A stretch of 64,000 nt of DNA from Streptomyces paradoxus (lineage in GTDB: Bacteria; Actinomycetota; Actinomycetes; Streptomycetales; Streptomycetaceae), in contig NZ_JACHGV010000003.1 of NCBI RefSeq assembly GCF_014202475.1, positions 36,141-100,140 on the forward strand, read 5' to 3'. Shown here one piece after another: positions 26,250 to 34,515 of the stretch. A program made the position numbers and the translations under genes. A model generated the notes under the pieces. It was not told the DNA's origin, searched no databases, and saw only the letters and a list, made by a program, of their open reading frames with translations. Position 1 is the stretch's first letter. Every line of letters starts with the position of its first letter.

Positions 26250-26575
26250 GGCACTGCCGTCGAAGCCGCGCGTGCCCGGTCCCGCCGGAGCGCCAGCTCC
26301 TCACAGGTCGCGCACCCGGGCACGGGGGACGGGGGCCGGGTCGGATCGGCCGACAGTCCTTCCCTGGAACGCTCGTTGAGCGCCCGTACGCCCGCGCTGA
26401 GCCGCTCGTCCAGGGTGGCCTCCCGGATCCTCGCCGGGTCCGCCTGCCATTCCCGGCCGCCGCCGACCGGGCGCAGCACCACGTACGGGCCGGTTCTGTC
26501 CTGGTACTCGCCGACCTTGCGCGTGTGCGGGTCGTAGACGAGCGTTCCCGGTTCCATTTCGCGTACCTCCGTCAC
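26246..26575 (-). CDS. Hypothetical protein with a 'GPYVVLRPVGGGREW' core
   Basis: A 109-aa protein: residues 1-45 hold a small beta-rich core (TLVYDPHTRKVGEYQDRTG, then PYVVLRPVGGGREWQADP). The second half is helical, with RLSAGVRALNERS, and ends near a CxxC (GCATCEEL). Short proteins of this kind accompany DUF7848 and XRE/DUF397 genes in Streptomyces accessory regions. It is divergent from the XRE gene at 26662, sharing an 86-bp control region. No function can be assigned. Confidence 0.6.
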   Translation of the reverse strand: MTEVREMEPGTLVYDPHTRKVGEYQDRTGPYVVLRPVGGGREWQADPARIREATLDERLSAGVRALNERSREGLSADPTRPPSPVPGCATCEELALRRDRARAASTAVP

Positions 26576-26661
26576 TCTGGGTGTATCGAGCGTTGCGCAC
26601 GGGAACAGTCCGGTTCAATGCTTGGCGTGTGACCCCGGTGCACTGTCACGGAGGGGGAGCC

Positions 26662-27612
26662 GTGAGCCGACGGAATGGCGGAGCGGAGTCGGGGGCGAGT
26701 ACGGCGGCCGTGTTCGGGGAGGTGCTCCGGCATTTCCGCGAGGCCGCGCTGCTCACGCAGGAGGGCCTGGCGAGGCAGATCCCCTGCGACCGTTCGCACG
26801 TGGCGCGAGTGGAGGCCGGTACGAGGGTTCCGCAGGACACGTTCGCCAAGACCTGTGACGAACTTCTGGGTACGGGTGGGGTGCTGCTTCGTCTTTGGGC
26901 CCGGATCGACTGGTATCCGCAGGTGGAGCATCCGGATTGGTTCCGGCGGCGGGCGGAGATGGACGAGGTGGCAGTCTCCCTCCGGGAGTACCAGGAGCGT
27001 GTGATTCCGGGCTTGTTGCAGACGGCGGATTACGCCCGGGCGCTGTCCTGTCGTTACGTGAGCGGGGTGGAGCTTGAGGAGCGAGTACGAGCTCGACTGA
27101 GTCGACAGCAGCGCTTCCTCGCCGATGGCGGTCCGCTGTATGTCGTCGTCCTCGACGAGAGCTGCCTGCGCAATGTGGTCGGCGGCCCGGCTGTCATGCG
27201 AGACCAGTGCGCTCACTTGCTGAACCTGGCACAGCGCCCCAACATCCGCGTCCAGGTCGCGCCAGCGGGCCCCTTCGAGATCGTTCGTCCCAGCGGCTCC
27301 ATGTCGATTATCACGCTGCCGGAAGGGCGCCATTGGCTGTACTCGGAATCCCTGAACCGCGGCCACTTCACGAACGATCCGGCCCTCTACGAGCGCTATA
27401 ACCAGTTCTATGATGTGCTCAGGGCGGACGCCCTGTCAGCTCCCCAGTCCGCCGATCTGATCCACGAGACGATGGAGAGGTACGGGCGCCATGGACAGGA
27501 ACCCGCTGACCTGGGTCAAGAGCAGCTACAGCGACGGCAACGGCGGCAACTGCATAGAAATAGCCCCCGGTTACCCCGAAACCGTCCCCGTCCGCGACAG
27601 CAAGAACCCTGA
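26662..27612 (+). CDS. XRE-type HTH regulator with DUF5753 domain (WhiJ-like)
   Basis: A 316-aa protein. The N-terminal helix-turn-helix (about 18-75: LTQEGLARQIPCDRSHVARV) is followed by the DUF5753 effector-binding domain with its hallmark RVIPGLLQTADYARAL and the end PEGRHWLYSESLNRGHFTND. It belongs to the large Streptomyces family that includes WhiJ and usually pairs with a DUF397 protein, here at 27491. The GTG start has GGAGGGGGAG just upstream. The last about 40 residues (Arg/Gln/Pro-rich) are read from DNA that also encodes DUF397 and look like a read-through extension caused by loss of the usual stop. Confidence 0.88.
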   Translation: MSRRNGGAESGASTAAVFGEVLRHFREAALLTQEGLARQIPCDRSHVARVEAGTRVPQDTFAKTCDELLGTGGVLLRLWARIDWYPQVEHPDWFRRRAEMDEVAVSLREYQERVIPGLLQTADYARALSCRYVSGVELEERVRARLSRQQRFLADGGPLYVVVLDESCLRNVVGGPAVMRDQCAHLLNLAQRPNIRVQVAPAGPFEIVRPSGSMSIITLPEGRHWLYSESLNRGHFTNDPALYERYNQFYDVLRADALSAPQSADLIHETMERYGRHGQEPADLGQEQLQRRQRRQLHRNSPRLPRNRPRPRQQEP

Positions 27613-27673
27613 CGGACCGGTCCTGGTCGTCACCCGGTCCGCCTGGTCCGCGTTCGTCGGATCCCTGCGCTGA
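27491..27673 (+). CDS. DUF397 protein
   Basis: A 60-aa protein with the complete family pattern: LTWVKSSYSDGNGGNCIEIA, then VPVRDSKNPDGPVLVVTRSAWSAFV. DUF397 proteins act together with the adjacent XRE/DUF5753 regulator in developmental or stress switches of Streptomyces and have been compared to toxin-antitoxin pairs. Its 5' 122 bp overlap the 3' end of the regulator gene in another frame, much more than the few bases usual for this pair. Confidence 0.88.
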   Translation: MDRNPLTWVKSSYSDGNGGNCIEIAPGYPETVPVRDSKNPDGPVLVVTRSAWSAFVGSLR

Positions 27674-27674
27674 C

Positions 27675-28019
27675 CTACTGCCCGCTCACCATCTGCAGGA
27701 TCCGGTTGGCCGCCTCCGCGACCGGCTGCCCCACCGCCCCGACGGCCGCGGCGATCGCGGCGACAGCCATCAGCGCCCGGTGCCGCTCCTGCGCGGGCGC
27801 GGCGTCCGCGGCCAGCACCGGCAACGACTCGTCGATGAGCTGCGCGCTCGGCTGCGGCAGCTGATCGCGCAACTCCCGGACCTCGCGGATCAGTTCGGCG
27901 AGGGCCAGCCGCAGGGCGGGGTCCGTGTCGCCCGAGGCCCCGTTCTTCACGATGCCCGTGTTGCCGCTGCCGCCGTGCATGGTGACGTTGTCGCCGTAGT
28001 AATAGTTGTTGCCGCTCAT
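27675..28019 (-). CDS. Small protein with N-terminal Gly/Asn motif
   Basis: A 114-aa protein. It opens with the motif NYYYGDNVTMHGGSGNTGIV (residues 5-24), followed by a charged helix (LALAELIREVRELRDQLP) and a C-terminal hydrophobic helix region (ALMAVAAIAAAVGAVGQPVA). The same motif closes the gene encoded immediately upstream, whose stop overlaps this start (ATGA). Such beta-strand-prone, Gly/Asn-rich tags at the facing ends of adjacent proteins are reminiscent of bacterial amyloid-signalling motifs. Function unknown. Confidence 0.7.
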   Translation of the reverse strand: MSGNNYYYGDNVTMHGGSGNTGIVKNGASGDTDPALRLALAELIREVRELRDQLPQPSAQLIDESLPVLAADAAPAQERHRALMAVAAIAAAVGAVGQPVAEAANRILQMVSGQ

Positions 28020-28081
28020 GCCGCGATCCCCGTGTTCCCGCTGCCGCCGTACATGTTCACGCTGTCACCGAAGTGGTAGTT
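27949..28081 (-). repeat. Duplicated motif-coding segment across a gene junction
   Basis: Two copies of a roughly 60-bp segment lie in tandem, one at the end of the DUF6232 gene (about 28019-28081) and one at the start of the next gene (about 27949-28010). The encoded 20-residue motifs are identical at 14 positions: GD-V-M--GGSGNTGI is shared. The copies are in the same reading register of two overlapping genes, which suggests either a local duplication or selection for matching ends. Confidence 0.6.
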
Positions 28082-28621
28082 CGTGGGTGAGTTGATCGTC
28101 AAGCGCTCCACCGTCACCTGGAACTCGGTGTCGGGGTTCTCCAGCGCGCCCGCGACGTAGCCCACGAGCTGGTCGAGGTGCTGGGGGTTCGGGCTGGTCA
28201 CCATCGCCGTGGACGGGCCGGCCGTCTCGACGGCGAGGACGTAGTGCGACTGGGCCGTGACGACGGAGAGCATGTCCACGAAGAAGTAGATCAGCGCCGC
28301 GCCCGTACCGAGCCACACAATGGTGAGGACGCCGGTGCCCGTGGACCTGCCGTCGATGAAGGTCAGACTGCCGATGATCGACAGGCCGATCCCCACGGCC
28401 AGGGTGATCAGGGCGCGGGTCAGGAAGCGGAAGGCCGCCTCCTTGCGCTTGGGGTGCAGGGTGAACGTGTACACCCGGGCGATGTTGCGCAGGGGGTACG
28501 CGGCCGTGCCGACCCATAACAGGCTTTTGTGGACGCGCAGTTGGACGTCCGTCATGGTGCGCGGCGGCTTGGCGGGCGGAGGCGGCACGTCCCACTGCCC
28601 CGGTGGCTGCTGTGTCTCCAT
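28016..28621 (-). CDS. DUF6232 membrane protein with C-terminal Gly/Asn motif
   Basis: A 201-aa protein. The N-terminus is Pro-rich (WDVPPPPAKPP), followed by the DUF6232 signature LLWVGTAAYPLRNIARVYTF and two transmembrane helices (about residues 70-92 and 100-123). A cytoplasmic domain of about 60 residues follows, and the last 20 residues are the motif NYHFGDSVNMYGGSGNTGIA. The ATG at 28621 is preferred; a TTG at 28657 extends the frame without support. The stop overlaps the next gene, which begins with a copy of the same motif, so the pair is co-translated and may interact through these ends. Confidence 0.75.
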   Translation of the reverse strand: METQQPPGQWDVPPPPAKPPRTMTDVQLRVHKSLLWVGTAAYPLRNIARVYTFTLHPKRKEAAFRFLTRALITLAVGIGLSIIGSLTFIDGRSTGTGVLTIVWLGTGAALIYFFVDMLSVVTAQSHYVLAVETAGPSTAMVTSPNPQHLDQLVGYVAGALENPDTEFQVTVERLTINSPTNYHFGDSVNMYGGSGNTGIAA

Positions 28622-28689
28622 GGACACCATTGGCGACCATGTGCTTACCGAGGGCAAGTGGTTTCACGCGGCCGGTGAGGCCGGTGCCC

Positions 28690-28983
28690 TCAGGACTCGT
28701 CGCGCCTCGGGTCGTCGTCCTTGTTCTTGTCCTCGTCGAGGGACTTCAGGAAGTCCGGATTGTCGTCCGGCGCCACCCACTTCCGGGGACGCTCCGCCGC
28801 GGGCACCCGCTTCTTGCCGGCGATGAGCCAGGAGATCGACCCGACGAGCGGGAACAGCAGCACGAGGATCGCCCACAGCGGCTTGGGCATGTGGCGGATC
28901 TCGTCGTCCTTGGTGCTGATGCAGTCGATGAACGCGTACACGCTCAGCGCCAGCGGCACGAGGAACATCAGTACCCGGAGCAT
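28690..28983 (-). CDS. PLDc_N-domain small membrane protein
   Basis: A 97-aa protein with two transmembrane helices: [20 protein letters not shown] and the family signature [21 protein letters not shown], as in the PLDc_N domain found at the N-terminus of cardiolipin synthases and alone in many actinobacteria. The C-terminal tail is very acidic/charged ([17 protein letters not shown]). The ATG at 28983 is chosen because upstream residues to 29052 are not hydrophobic and overlap the mqnL promoter. It is divergent from mqnL. Confidence 0.8.
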   Translation of the reverse strand: MLRVLMFLVPLALSVYAFIDCISTKDDEIRHMPKPLWAILVLLFPLVGSISWLIAGKKRVPAAERPRKWVAPDDNPDFLKSLDEDKNKDDDPRRDES

Positions 28984-29037
28984 GCGGCCTCTCAGCGAAA
29001 GCGGGTGGGTGGTTCCAGGCCAGGGTAGCGGCTCGGG

Positions 29038-29051
29038 GATACTTGACCCCA
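29038..29051 (+). promoter_or_regulatory. -10 box placing mqnL on a leaderless transcript
   Basis: GATACT at 29038-29043 ends 7 nt before the ATG at 29051 and there is no Shine-Dalgarno sequence. Transcription would start at or next to the first codon. Confidence 0.4.
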
Positions 29052-30502
29052 TGGCTTACGACGATCTTCGCTCCCTGCTCAGGGCGCTGGAGCGCGAGGG
29101 CGACCTCAGGCGCATCAAGGCCGAGGTGGACCCGTACCTGGAGGTCGGGGAGATCGTCGACCGGGTGCAGAAGTCCGGCGGCCCCGCCCTGCTCTTCGAG
29201 AACGTGCGCGGGTCGAGCATGCCGCTCGCGATGAACGTGTTCGGCACGGACCGGCGGCTGCTGAAGGCCCTGGGCCTCAAGTCGTACGCCGAGATCTCCG
29301 AGCGGATCGGCGGGCTGCTGAAGCCCGAGCTGCCGCACGGCTTCGTCGGTGTCCGGGAGGCCTTCGGCAAGCTCGGCGCGATGACGCACGTGCCGCCGAA
29401 GAAGGTGAAGGACGGCCCGGTCCAGGAGGTCGTCCTGACCGGGGACGACGTCGACCTCGACCAGCTGCCCGCCCTGTTCACCTGGCCGAAGGACGGCGGG
29501 TCGTTCTTCAACCTGGGGCTGACCCACACCAAGGACCCGGAGAGCGGCGTCCGCAACCTCGGGCTGTACCGGCTCCAGCGGCACGACAAGCGCACCATCG
29601 GCATGCACTGGCAGATCCACAAGGACAGCCGGAACCACTACCAGGTGGCCGCGCGCCGGGGCGAGCGGCTGCCCGTTGCGATCGCCTTCGGGTGCCCGCC
29701 CGCCGTGACGTACGCCTCCACCGCCCCGCTGCCCGGCGACATCGACGAGTACCTGTTCGCCGGGTTCCTCGCGGGCAAGCGGATCGAGATGGTCGACTGC
29801 AAGACCGTGCCGCTCCAGGTGCCGGCGCAGGCAGAGGTCGTGATCGAGGGCTGGCTGGAGCCGGGCGAGATGCTGCCCGAGGGCCCCTTCGGCGACCACA
29901 CCGGCTTCTACACGCCGCAGGAGCCCTTCCCGGCGCTGAAGATCGACTGCGTCACGATGCGGAAGCGGCCGCTGCTCCAGTCGATCGTCGTGGGCCGCCC
30001 GCCGACGGAGGACGGGCCGCTCGGCCGGGCGACGGAGCGCTTCTTCCTGCCGCTGCTGAAGATCATCGTGCCGGACATCGTGGACTACCACCTGCCCGAG
30101 GCGGGCGGCTTCCACAACTGCGCGATCGTCTCGATCGACAAGAAGTACCCCAAGCACGCGCAGAAGGTCATGCACGCGATCTGGGGCGCGCACATGATGT
30201 CGCTGACCAAGCTGATCGTGGTCGTCGACTCCGACTGCGACGTGCACGACCTGCACGAGGTCGCCTGGCGGGCGCTGGGCAACACGGACTACGCCCGGGA
30301 TCTGAGCATCGTCGAGGGCCCCGTCGACCACCTCGACCACGCCTCCTACCAGCAGTTCTGGGGCGGCAAGGCCGGCATCGACGCGACGAAGAAGTGGCCC
30401 GAGGAGGGCTACACCCGCGACGGCGGCTGGCCGGACATGGTCGAGTCGGATCCGGAGACGGCGGCGAAGGTGGACCGCCGCTGGAAGGAGTACGGGCTGT
30501 GA
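29051..30502 (+). CDS. mqnL: UbiD-family decarboxylase of menaquinone (futalosine) pathway
   Basis: A 483-aa protein of the UbiD family, prenylated-FMN-dependent decarboxylases. It starts [19 protein letters not shown] and carries the family features [30 protein letters not shown] and [18 protein letters not shown] with the catalytic acid region. In the futalosine route a UbiD-like enzyme removes the carboxyl group of prenylated 1,4-dihydroxy-6-naphthoate. The assignment rests on its neighbours: a UbiA-type prenyltransferase 4 bp overlapping downstream and a UbiX-like flavin prenyltransferase 1.6 kb away, with mqnE and mqnA also in the window. Confidence 0.85.
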   Translation: MAYDDLRSLLRALEREGDLRRIKAEVDPYLEVGEIVDRVQKSGGPALLFENVRGSSMPLAMNVFGTDRRLLKALGLKSYAEISERIGGLLKPELPHGFVGVREAFGKLGAMTHVPPKKVKDGPVQEVVLTGDDVDLDQLPALFTWPKDGGSFFNLGLTHTKDPESGVRNLGLYRLQRHDKRTIGMHWQIHKDSRNHYQVAARRGERLPVAIAFGCPPAVTYASTAPLPGDIDEYLFAGFLAGKRIEMVDCKTVPLQVPAQAEVVIEGWLEPGEMLPEGPFGDHTGFYTPQEPFPALKIDCVTMRKRPLLQSIVVGRPPTEDGPLGRATERFFLPLLKIIVPDIVDYHLPEAGGFHNCAIVSIDKKYPKHAQKVMHAIWGAHMMSLTKLIVVVDSDCDVHDLHEVAWRALGNTDYARDLSIVEGPVDHLDHASYQQFWGGKAGIDATKKWPEEGYTRDGGWPDMVESDPETAAKVDRRWKEYGL

Positions 30503-31401
30503 GTTCCGCTTCCGCCGCCATCCCCCAGCCGGGACGCACCAAGGCGTTCCTGCGGCTGGTGATGATCGAGCACTCGGTCTTCGCGCTGCCCTTCGCCTAC
30601 ATCGCCGCGCTCACGGCGATGTTCCAGTGGGACAAGAACATCCACTGGGGCAAGCTGCTGCTGGTCACCGTCTGCATGGTGGGCCTGCGCACGTTCGCCA
30701 TGGCGGTCAACCGGATCATCGACCGGGAGATCGACGCCCGCAACCCGCGCACGGCGCAGCGCGAGCTGGTGACGGGCGCCATGTCGGTGAAGCACGCCTG
30801 GACGGGTGCGCTCATCGCCCTGGCCGTGTTCCTCGGCGCGGCGGCCCTGCTCAACCCGCTGTGCCTGGCGCTGGCCCCCATCGCGGTGATCCCGATGGTG
30901 GTCTACCCGTACGGCAAGCGGTTCACGAACTTCCCGCAGGCCATCCTCGGCCTCGCCCAGGCCATGGGCCCGGTCGGCGGCTGGCTGGCGATCACGGGCT
31001 CCTGGTCCTGGGACGCGGTGATCCTCGGTCTCGCCGTCGGGATCTGGATCGGCGGCTTCGACCTGATCTATGCCTGCCAGGACGTGGAGACCGACCGGGA
31101 GATCGGCGTCATGTCCGTCCCCGCGCGGTTCGGCATCCCGTCGGCGATCTGGGGAGCCCGCGTCTGCCACGCCCTCACGACGGCCCTGTTCGTCTGGTAC
31201 GCCCTCGCCACCGGCGCCGGTGCCTTCTTCTGGCTGGGCCTGCTGATCGTGGCCGGCGCGTTCCTCTACGAGCACTCGATCGTGCGCCCCCACGACCTCT
31301 CCCGGGTGAACCGGGCCTTCTTCAGCGTCAACGGCTTCATCGGCATCGCCCTGTTCGTGTGCGCGCTGCTGGACCTGCTGGTGCGTGGCCTCACCGTGTG
31401 A
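30499..31401 (+). CDS. mqnP: UbiA-type prenyltransferase of menaquinone pathway
   Basis: A 300-aa integral membrane protein with about eight helices. The first aspartate-rich motif NRIIDREIDARNPRT and the second YACQDVETDREIGV are the Mg-prenyl-diphosphate sites of UbiA enzymes. It should attach the polyprenyl chain to 1,4-dihydroxy-6-naphthoate. The GTG start overlaps the mqnL stop (GTGA), so both are translated together. Its 3' end overlaps the convergent rhomboid gene by 11 bp. Confidence 0.87.
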   Translation: MSSASAAIPQPGRTKAFLRLVMIEHSVFALPFAYIAALTAMFQWDKNIHWGKLLLVTVCMVGLRTFAMAVNRIIDREIDARNPRTAQRELVTGAMSVKHAWTGALIALAVFLGAAALLNPLCLALAPIAVIPMVVYPYGKRFTNFPQAILGLAQAMGPVGGWLAITGSWSWDAVILGLAVGIWIGGFDLIYACQDVETDREIGVMSVPARFGIPSAIWGARVCHALTTALFVWYALATGAGAFFWLGLLIVAGAFLYEHSIVRPHDLSRVNRAFFSVNGFIGIALFVCALLDLLVRGLTV

Positions 31402-31996
31402 GCGCGGGCGGTGCCGCCGGGTCGCGGCGGAACACGAACGCCGCCGCCACCCCCGCCAGCAGGCCCAGCAGATGGCCCTGCCAGCTGACGCCCGACTGGG
31501 TCGGGGCCAGGCCCGCCAGGATCGAGCCGCCCCAGACCGCGGCGACCAGGACGCCCGCCAGGACGCCCCAGGGGCGGCGCTCGACGAAGCCGCTGACCAG
31601 GAGGAAGCCGAAGAGCCCGAAGATCACGCCGGAGGCGCCCGCGGTGTTGGTGTGGTCCGGGGCTATGAGCCAGACGCCCAGGCCGTCGACGACGATGATC
31701 AGCGCGCAGACGAGCAGGAACCGGCGCAGGCCGGCGAGCGCGGCGAGGAAGCCGAGGACCAGCAGCGGCACGGTGTTCGCCGCCAGATGGGCGAAGCCGA
31801 AGTGGATGAAGGACGAGGGGACGACATCGACCAGCTCGGACGCGTCGCGCGGGGTGACGCCGAAGCCGTCCAGCGCGTGGCCCGTCGCCACGTCGACCAC
31901 TTCCAGCAGCCACAGCAGCGCGACCCAGGCGAGCATCAGCTTGCCCGCGGCCAGCGCACGGTCGCCCTGTGACCACCCGGCGCGCGGATTCGACAT
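31391..31996 (-). CDS. Rhomboid-family intramembrane serine protease
   Basis: A 201-aa membrane protein with six predicted helices. The catalytic dyad is present: Ser122 in GASGVIFGL (the GxSG motif) and His175 in WQGHLLGLLAG. The stabilising H70-x3-N74 of helix 2 (FAHLAANTVP) is also there. Rhomboids cut membrane proteins within or near their transmembrane segments; the target here is unknown. It runs against the menaquinone genes and is embedded between mqnP and mqnM, overlapping the mqnP stop. Confidence 0.9.
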   Translation of the reverse strand: MSNPRAGWSQGDRALAAGKLMLAWVALLWLLEVVDVATGHALDGFGVTPRDASELVDVVPSSFIHFGFAHLAANTVPLLVLGFLAALAGLRRFLLVCALIIVVDGLGVWLIAPDHTNTAGASGVIFGLFGFLLVSGFVERRPWGVLAGVLVAAVWGGSILAGLAPTQSGVSWQGHLLGLLAGVAAAFVFRRDPAAPPALTR

Positions 31997-32074
31997 GGCG
32001 ACCCCCAGTGCTCGCTCGTCCCCTCCGTGCAACGGCCCGCACCCCTTGGCCGGTTCCCACCCTGCGGCGCCGGA

Positions 32075-32088
32075 TAGGCTCGGTGTTG
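32075..32088 (+). promoter_or_regulatory. -10 box for leaderless mqnM
   Basis: TAGGCT at 32075-32080 ends 7 nt before the GTG at 32088, with no Shine-Dalgarno sequence. Confidence 0.4.
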
Positions 32089-32774
32089 TGAACCCAGTCA
32101 AGCCAGGCGAGACGCCGCGTACGCCTTGGATCGTAGGGGTGTCCGGGGCCTCCGGCACTCCGTATGCCGCTGCCGTGCTGCGGGCTCTGCTCGACGCCGG
32201 CGAGAGCGTCGATCTCGTGGTGTCCCGGGCCTCCAGGCTCACCCTGCTGGACGAGACCGGGATCTCCTTCCGGGACGCCCACTGGCAGGCCGACCTGCGG
32301 GAATGGCTGTCCCGGGGCGCCGACGGCAAGCCGGACACCTTCTCCGTCGACATCGGCGCCGTACGGCACTGGAGCGCCGGCGACCTGGCCGCCGGGCCCT
32401 CCTCGGGGTCGTACCCCACCAAGGGCATGCTCATCGTGCCCGCCTCGACGGCGAGCGTGGCCGGGGTCGCGCTCGGCCTGTCGAAGGACCTGCTCCAGCG
32501 GTCGGCGAGCGTGACCCTCAAGGAGGGCCGCAAGCTGATCGTGGCCGTGCGCGAGACCCCGCTGAACGGCCAGACCCTGCGGCACCTGGTCACCCTCGAC
32601 GACGCGGGCGCGACGGTCGTGCCCGCCTCACCCGCCTTCTACGCGGGCGCGACGCACATCCAGGACCTGGTGGACTTCGTCGCCGGACGCGTACTCGACG
32701 CGGCGGGCGTGCCGCACCGGCTCTACCGGCGTTGGCAAGGTGAACTCGGCGGCGGTGCGCACCGCGACGGCTGA
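32088..32774 (+). CDS. mqnM: UbiX-like flavin prenyltransferase
   Basis: A 228-aa protein of the UbiX/Pad1 family. The flavin-binding GVSGASGTPYA (about 17-27) and the RETPL motif (VAVRETPLNGQTL) are intact, as is SPAFYAGATHIQDLV near the C-terminus. UbiX makes the prenylated FMN cofactor that UbiD decarboxylases need, so it should activate the enzyme encoded at 29051. An insertion of about 35 residues (WQADLREWLSRGADG and following) compared with E. coli UbiX is usual for actinobacterial members. The GTG at 32088 lacks an RBS. Confidence 0.85.
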   Translation: MNPVKPGETPRTPWIVGVSGASGTPYAAAVLRALLDAGESVDLVVSRASRLTLLDETGISFRDAHWQADLREWLSRGADGKPDTFSVDIGAVRHWSAGDLAAGPSSGSYPTKGMLIVPASTASVAGVALGLSKDLLQRSASVTLKEGRKLIVAVRETPLNGQTLRHLVTLDDAGATVVPASPAFYAGATHIQDLVDFVAGRVLDAAGVPHRLYRRWQGELGGGAHRDG

Positions 32775-32831
32775 GCGGTACCCGAACCTCATCGGACACA
32801 ACGACAACTTCAGCGGAAGGCTTCGATCGCA

Positions 32832-33287
32832 ATGGACGCGGTGGACAGGCAGCTCATCCAGGCCCTGAGGGAGAACGGCCGGGCCTCCTACGCGGAGCTG
32901 GGACGCCTCGTCGGACTGTCGGGACCCAGTGTCACCGACCGCATCAACCGGCTGGAGGCGGCCGGGGTCATCACCGGCTACCGGGCCACCGTCGACGCCG
33001 CGTCGCTCGGCCTCGGCGTCACCGCCCTGATCGGCATCTCTCTCTCCGACGCCACCGACCACGAGGACGTGGCGCAGCGGCTGAAGGACCTCTCGGAGAT
33101 CGAGGACTGCTGGTTCATCGCGGGCGACGACTCGTACATGCTCAAGGTGCGGGCGGCGGACGTCGACGGTCTGGAGAAGATGATCCGGCGGCTCAGCGGG
33201 ATCGAGGGCGTCTCCCGCACGCGTACGACGATCGTGCTCTCCACGAAGTGGGAGAACCGGGTCGGGGAGCTGCCCGAAGAGGAGTAG
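32832..33287 (+). CDS. Lrp/AsnC-family transcriptional regulator
   Basis: A 151-aa protein: an N-terminal HTH (DRQLIQALRENGRASYAELG, then LVGLSGPSVTDRINRLEAAG) and a C-terminal RAM ligand-binding domain (CWFIAGDDSYMLKVRAADV). Lrp/AsnC proteins form octamers and respond to amino acids or related effectors. It sits 57 bp after mqnM and 45 bp before mqnE on the same strand, so it may be co-transcribed with menaquinone genes, but whether it regulates them is not shown by the sequence. Confidence 0.9.
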   Translation: MDAVDRQLIQALRENGRASYAELGRLVGLSGPSVTDRINRLEAAGVITGYRATVDAASLGLGVTALIGISLSDATDHEDVAQRLKDLSEIEDCWFIAGDDSYMLKVRAADVDGLEKMIRRLSGIEGVSRTRTTIVLSTKWENRVGELPEEE

Positions 33288-33332
33288 AGCGGTAGCCGTA
33301 CGGTTGGGATGTTGTCGTAGAAAGGTGTGGGC

Positions 33333-34496
33333 ATGGATCTCGGGCTCAAGCGCGAGCTGGAGGAGAAGGTCAGGGCGGGTGTCCGCCTGACCCGTGAGGA
33401 CGGCATCGCGCTGTACGAGTCGGACGACCTGGCCTGGCTCGGCGGCCTCGCGCACGAGGTGCGGACGCGCAAGAACGGCGACGTCGTGCACTTCAACGTC
33501 AACCGGCACCTCAACATGACCAACGTGTGCACGGCCTCCTGCGCGTACTGCTCCTTCCAGCGCAAGCCGGGGGAGAAGGACGCCTACACGATGCGCATCG
33601 AGGAGGCCGTGAAACTCGCGAAGGCGATGGAGTCGGAGAACCTCACCGAGCTGCACATCGTCAACGGGCTGCACCCGAACCTGCCGTGGCGGTACTACCC
33701 GCGGTCGCTGCGTGAGCTGAAGGCGGCGCTGCCGGACGTCTCGCTGAAGGCGTTCACGGCCACGGAGATCCACCACTTCGAGACCATCTCCGGGATGTCG
33801 GCGTCGGAGATCCTCGACGAGCTCATCGACGCCGGTCTCGAGTCCCTCACCGGCGGTGGCGCCGAGATCTTCGACTGGGAGGTCCGGCAGCACATCGTGG
33901 ACCACCGGACCCACTGGGAGGACTGGTCCCGGATCCACCGCCTCGCGCACGAGAAGGGTCTGAAGACCCCGTGCACGATGCTGTACGGGCACATCGAGGA
34001 GCCGCGGCACCGGGTGGACCACGTGCTGCGGCTGCGTGAGCTGCAGGACGAGACCGGCGGTTTCCAGGTCTTCATTCCGCTGCGGTACCAGCACGACTTC
34101 GTCGACATGCAGGACGGCAAGGTGCGCAATCGCCTGCAGGCGCGGACGCAGATGGCGACGGGGGCCGAGGCGCTGAAGACCTTCGCCGTGTCGCGGCTGC
34201 TGTTCGACAACGTGCCGCACGTCAAGGTGTTCTGGGTGATGCACGGGGTGCAGACGGCGCAGCTGGCGTTGCAGCACGGTGCGGATGACATGGACGGGTC
34301 GGTCGTCGAGTACAAGATCACTCATGACGCGGACAACTACGGGACGCCGAACAAGCTGACGCGTGAGGATCTGCTGGACCTGATTCGTGATGCCGGGTTC
34401 CGGCCGGTGGAGCGGAACACTCGGTACGAGATCATTCGGGAGTATGAGGGGCCCGACGCTTCGCGTCGCGAATCGCCGCAGCCGATGCGGGTGTGA
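33333..34496 (+). CDS. mqnE: Aminofutalosine synthase (radical SAM)
   Basis: A 387-aa radical SAM enzyme with the cluster motif C66-x3-C70-x2-C73 (CTASCAYCSF) preceded by FNVNRHLNMTN. It joins the chorismate-derived 3-[(1-carboxyvinyl)oxy]benzoate with SAM to give aminofutalosine, the second step of the futalosine route. GGGAEIFDWEVR and MLYGHIEEPRHRVDH are typical of MqnE/MqnC-like enzymes; the close neighbours in the menaquinone pathway and the match at the N-terminus favour MqnE over MqnC. The ATG at 33333 has AAAGGTG about 7 nt upstream; the in-frame GTG at 33327 is too near to it. Confidence 0.9.
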   Translation: MDLGLKRELEEKVRAGVRLTREDGIALYESDDLAWLGGLAHEVRTRKNGDVVHFNVNRHLNMTNVCTASCAYCSFQRKPGEKDAYTMRIEEAVKLAKAMESENLTELHIVNGLHPNLPWRYYPRSLRELKAALPDVSLKAFTATEIHHFETISGMSASEILDELIDAGLESLTGGGAEIFDWEVRQHIVDHRTHWEDWSRIHRLAHEKGLKTPCTMLYGHIEEPRHRVDHVLRLRELQDETGGFQVFIPLRYQHDFVDMQDGKVRNRLQARTQMATGAEALKTFAVSRLLFDNVPHVKVFWVMHGVQTAQLALQHGADDMDGSVVEYKITHDADNYGTPNKLTREDLLDLIRDAGFRPVERNTRYEIIREYEGPDASRRESPQPMRV

Positions 34497-34515
34497 TTGC
34501 GGCTACAGGTGTGTG

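Noticed and set aside
24931..28657. Prophage or phage-defence island
   Set aside because: Accessory-looking genes are present, but no phage structural gene, integrase or recognised defence nuclease is among them.
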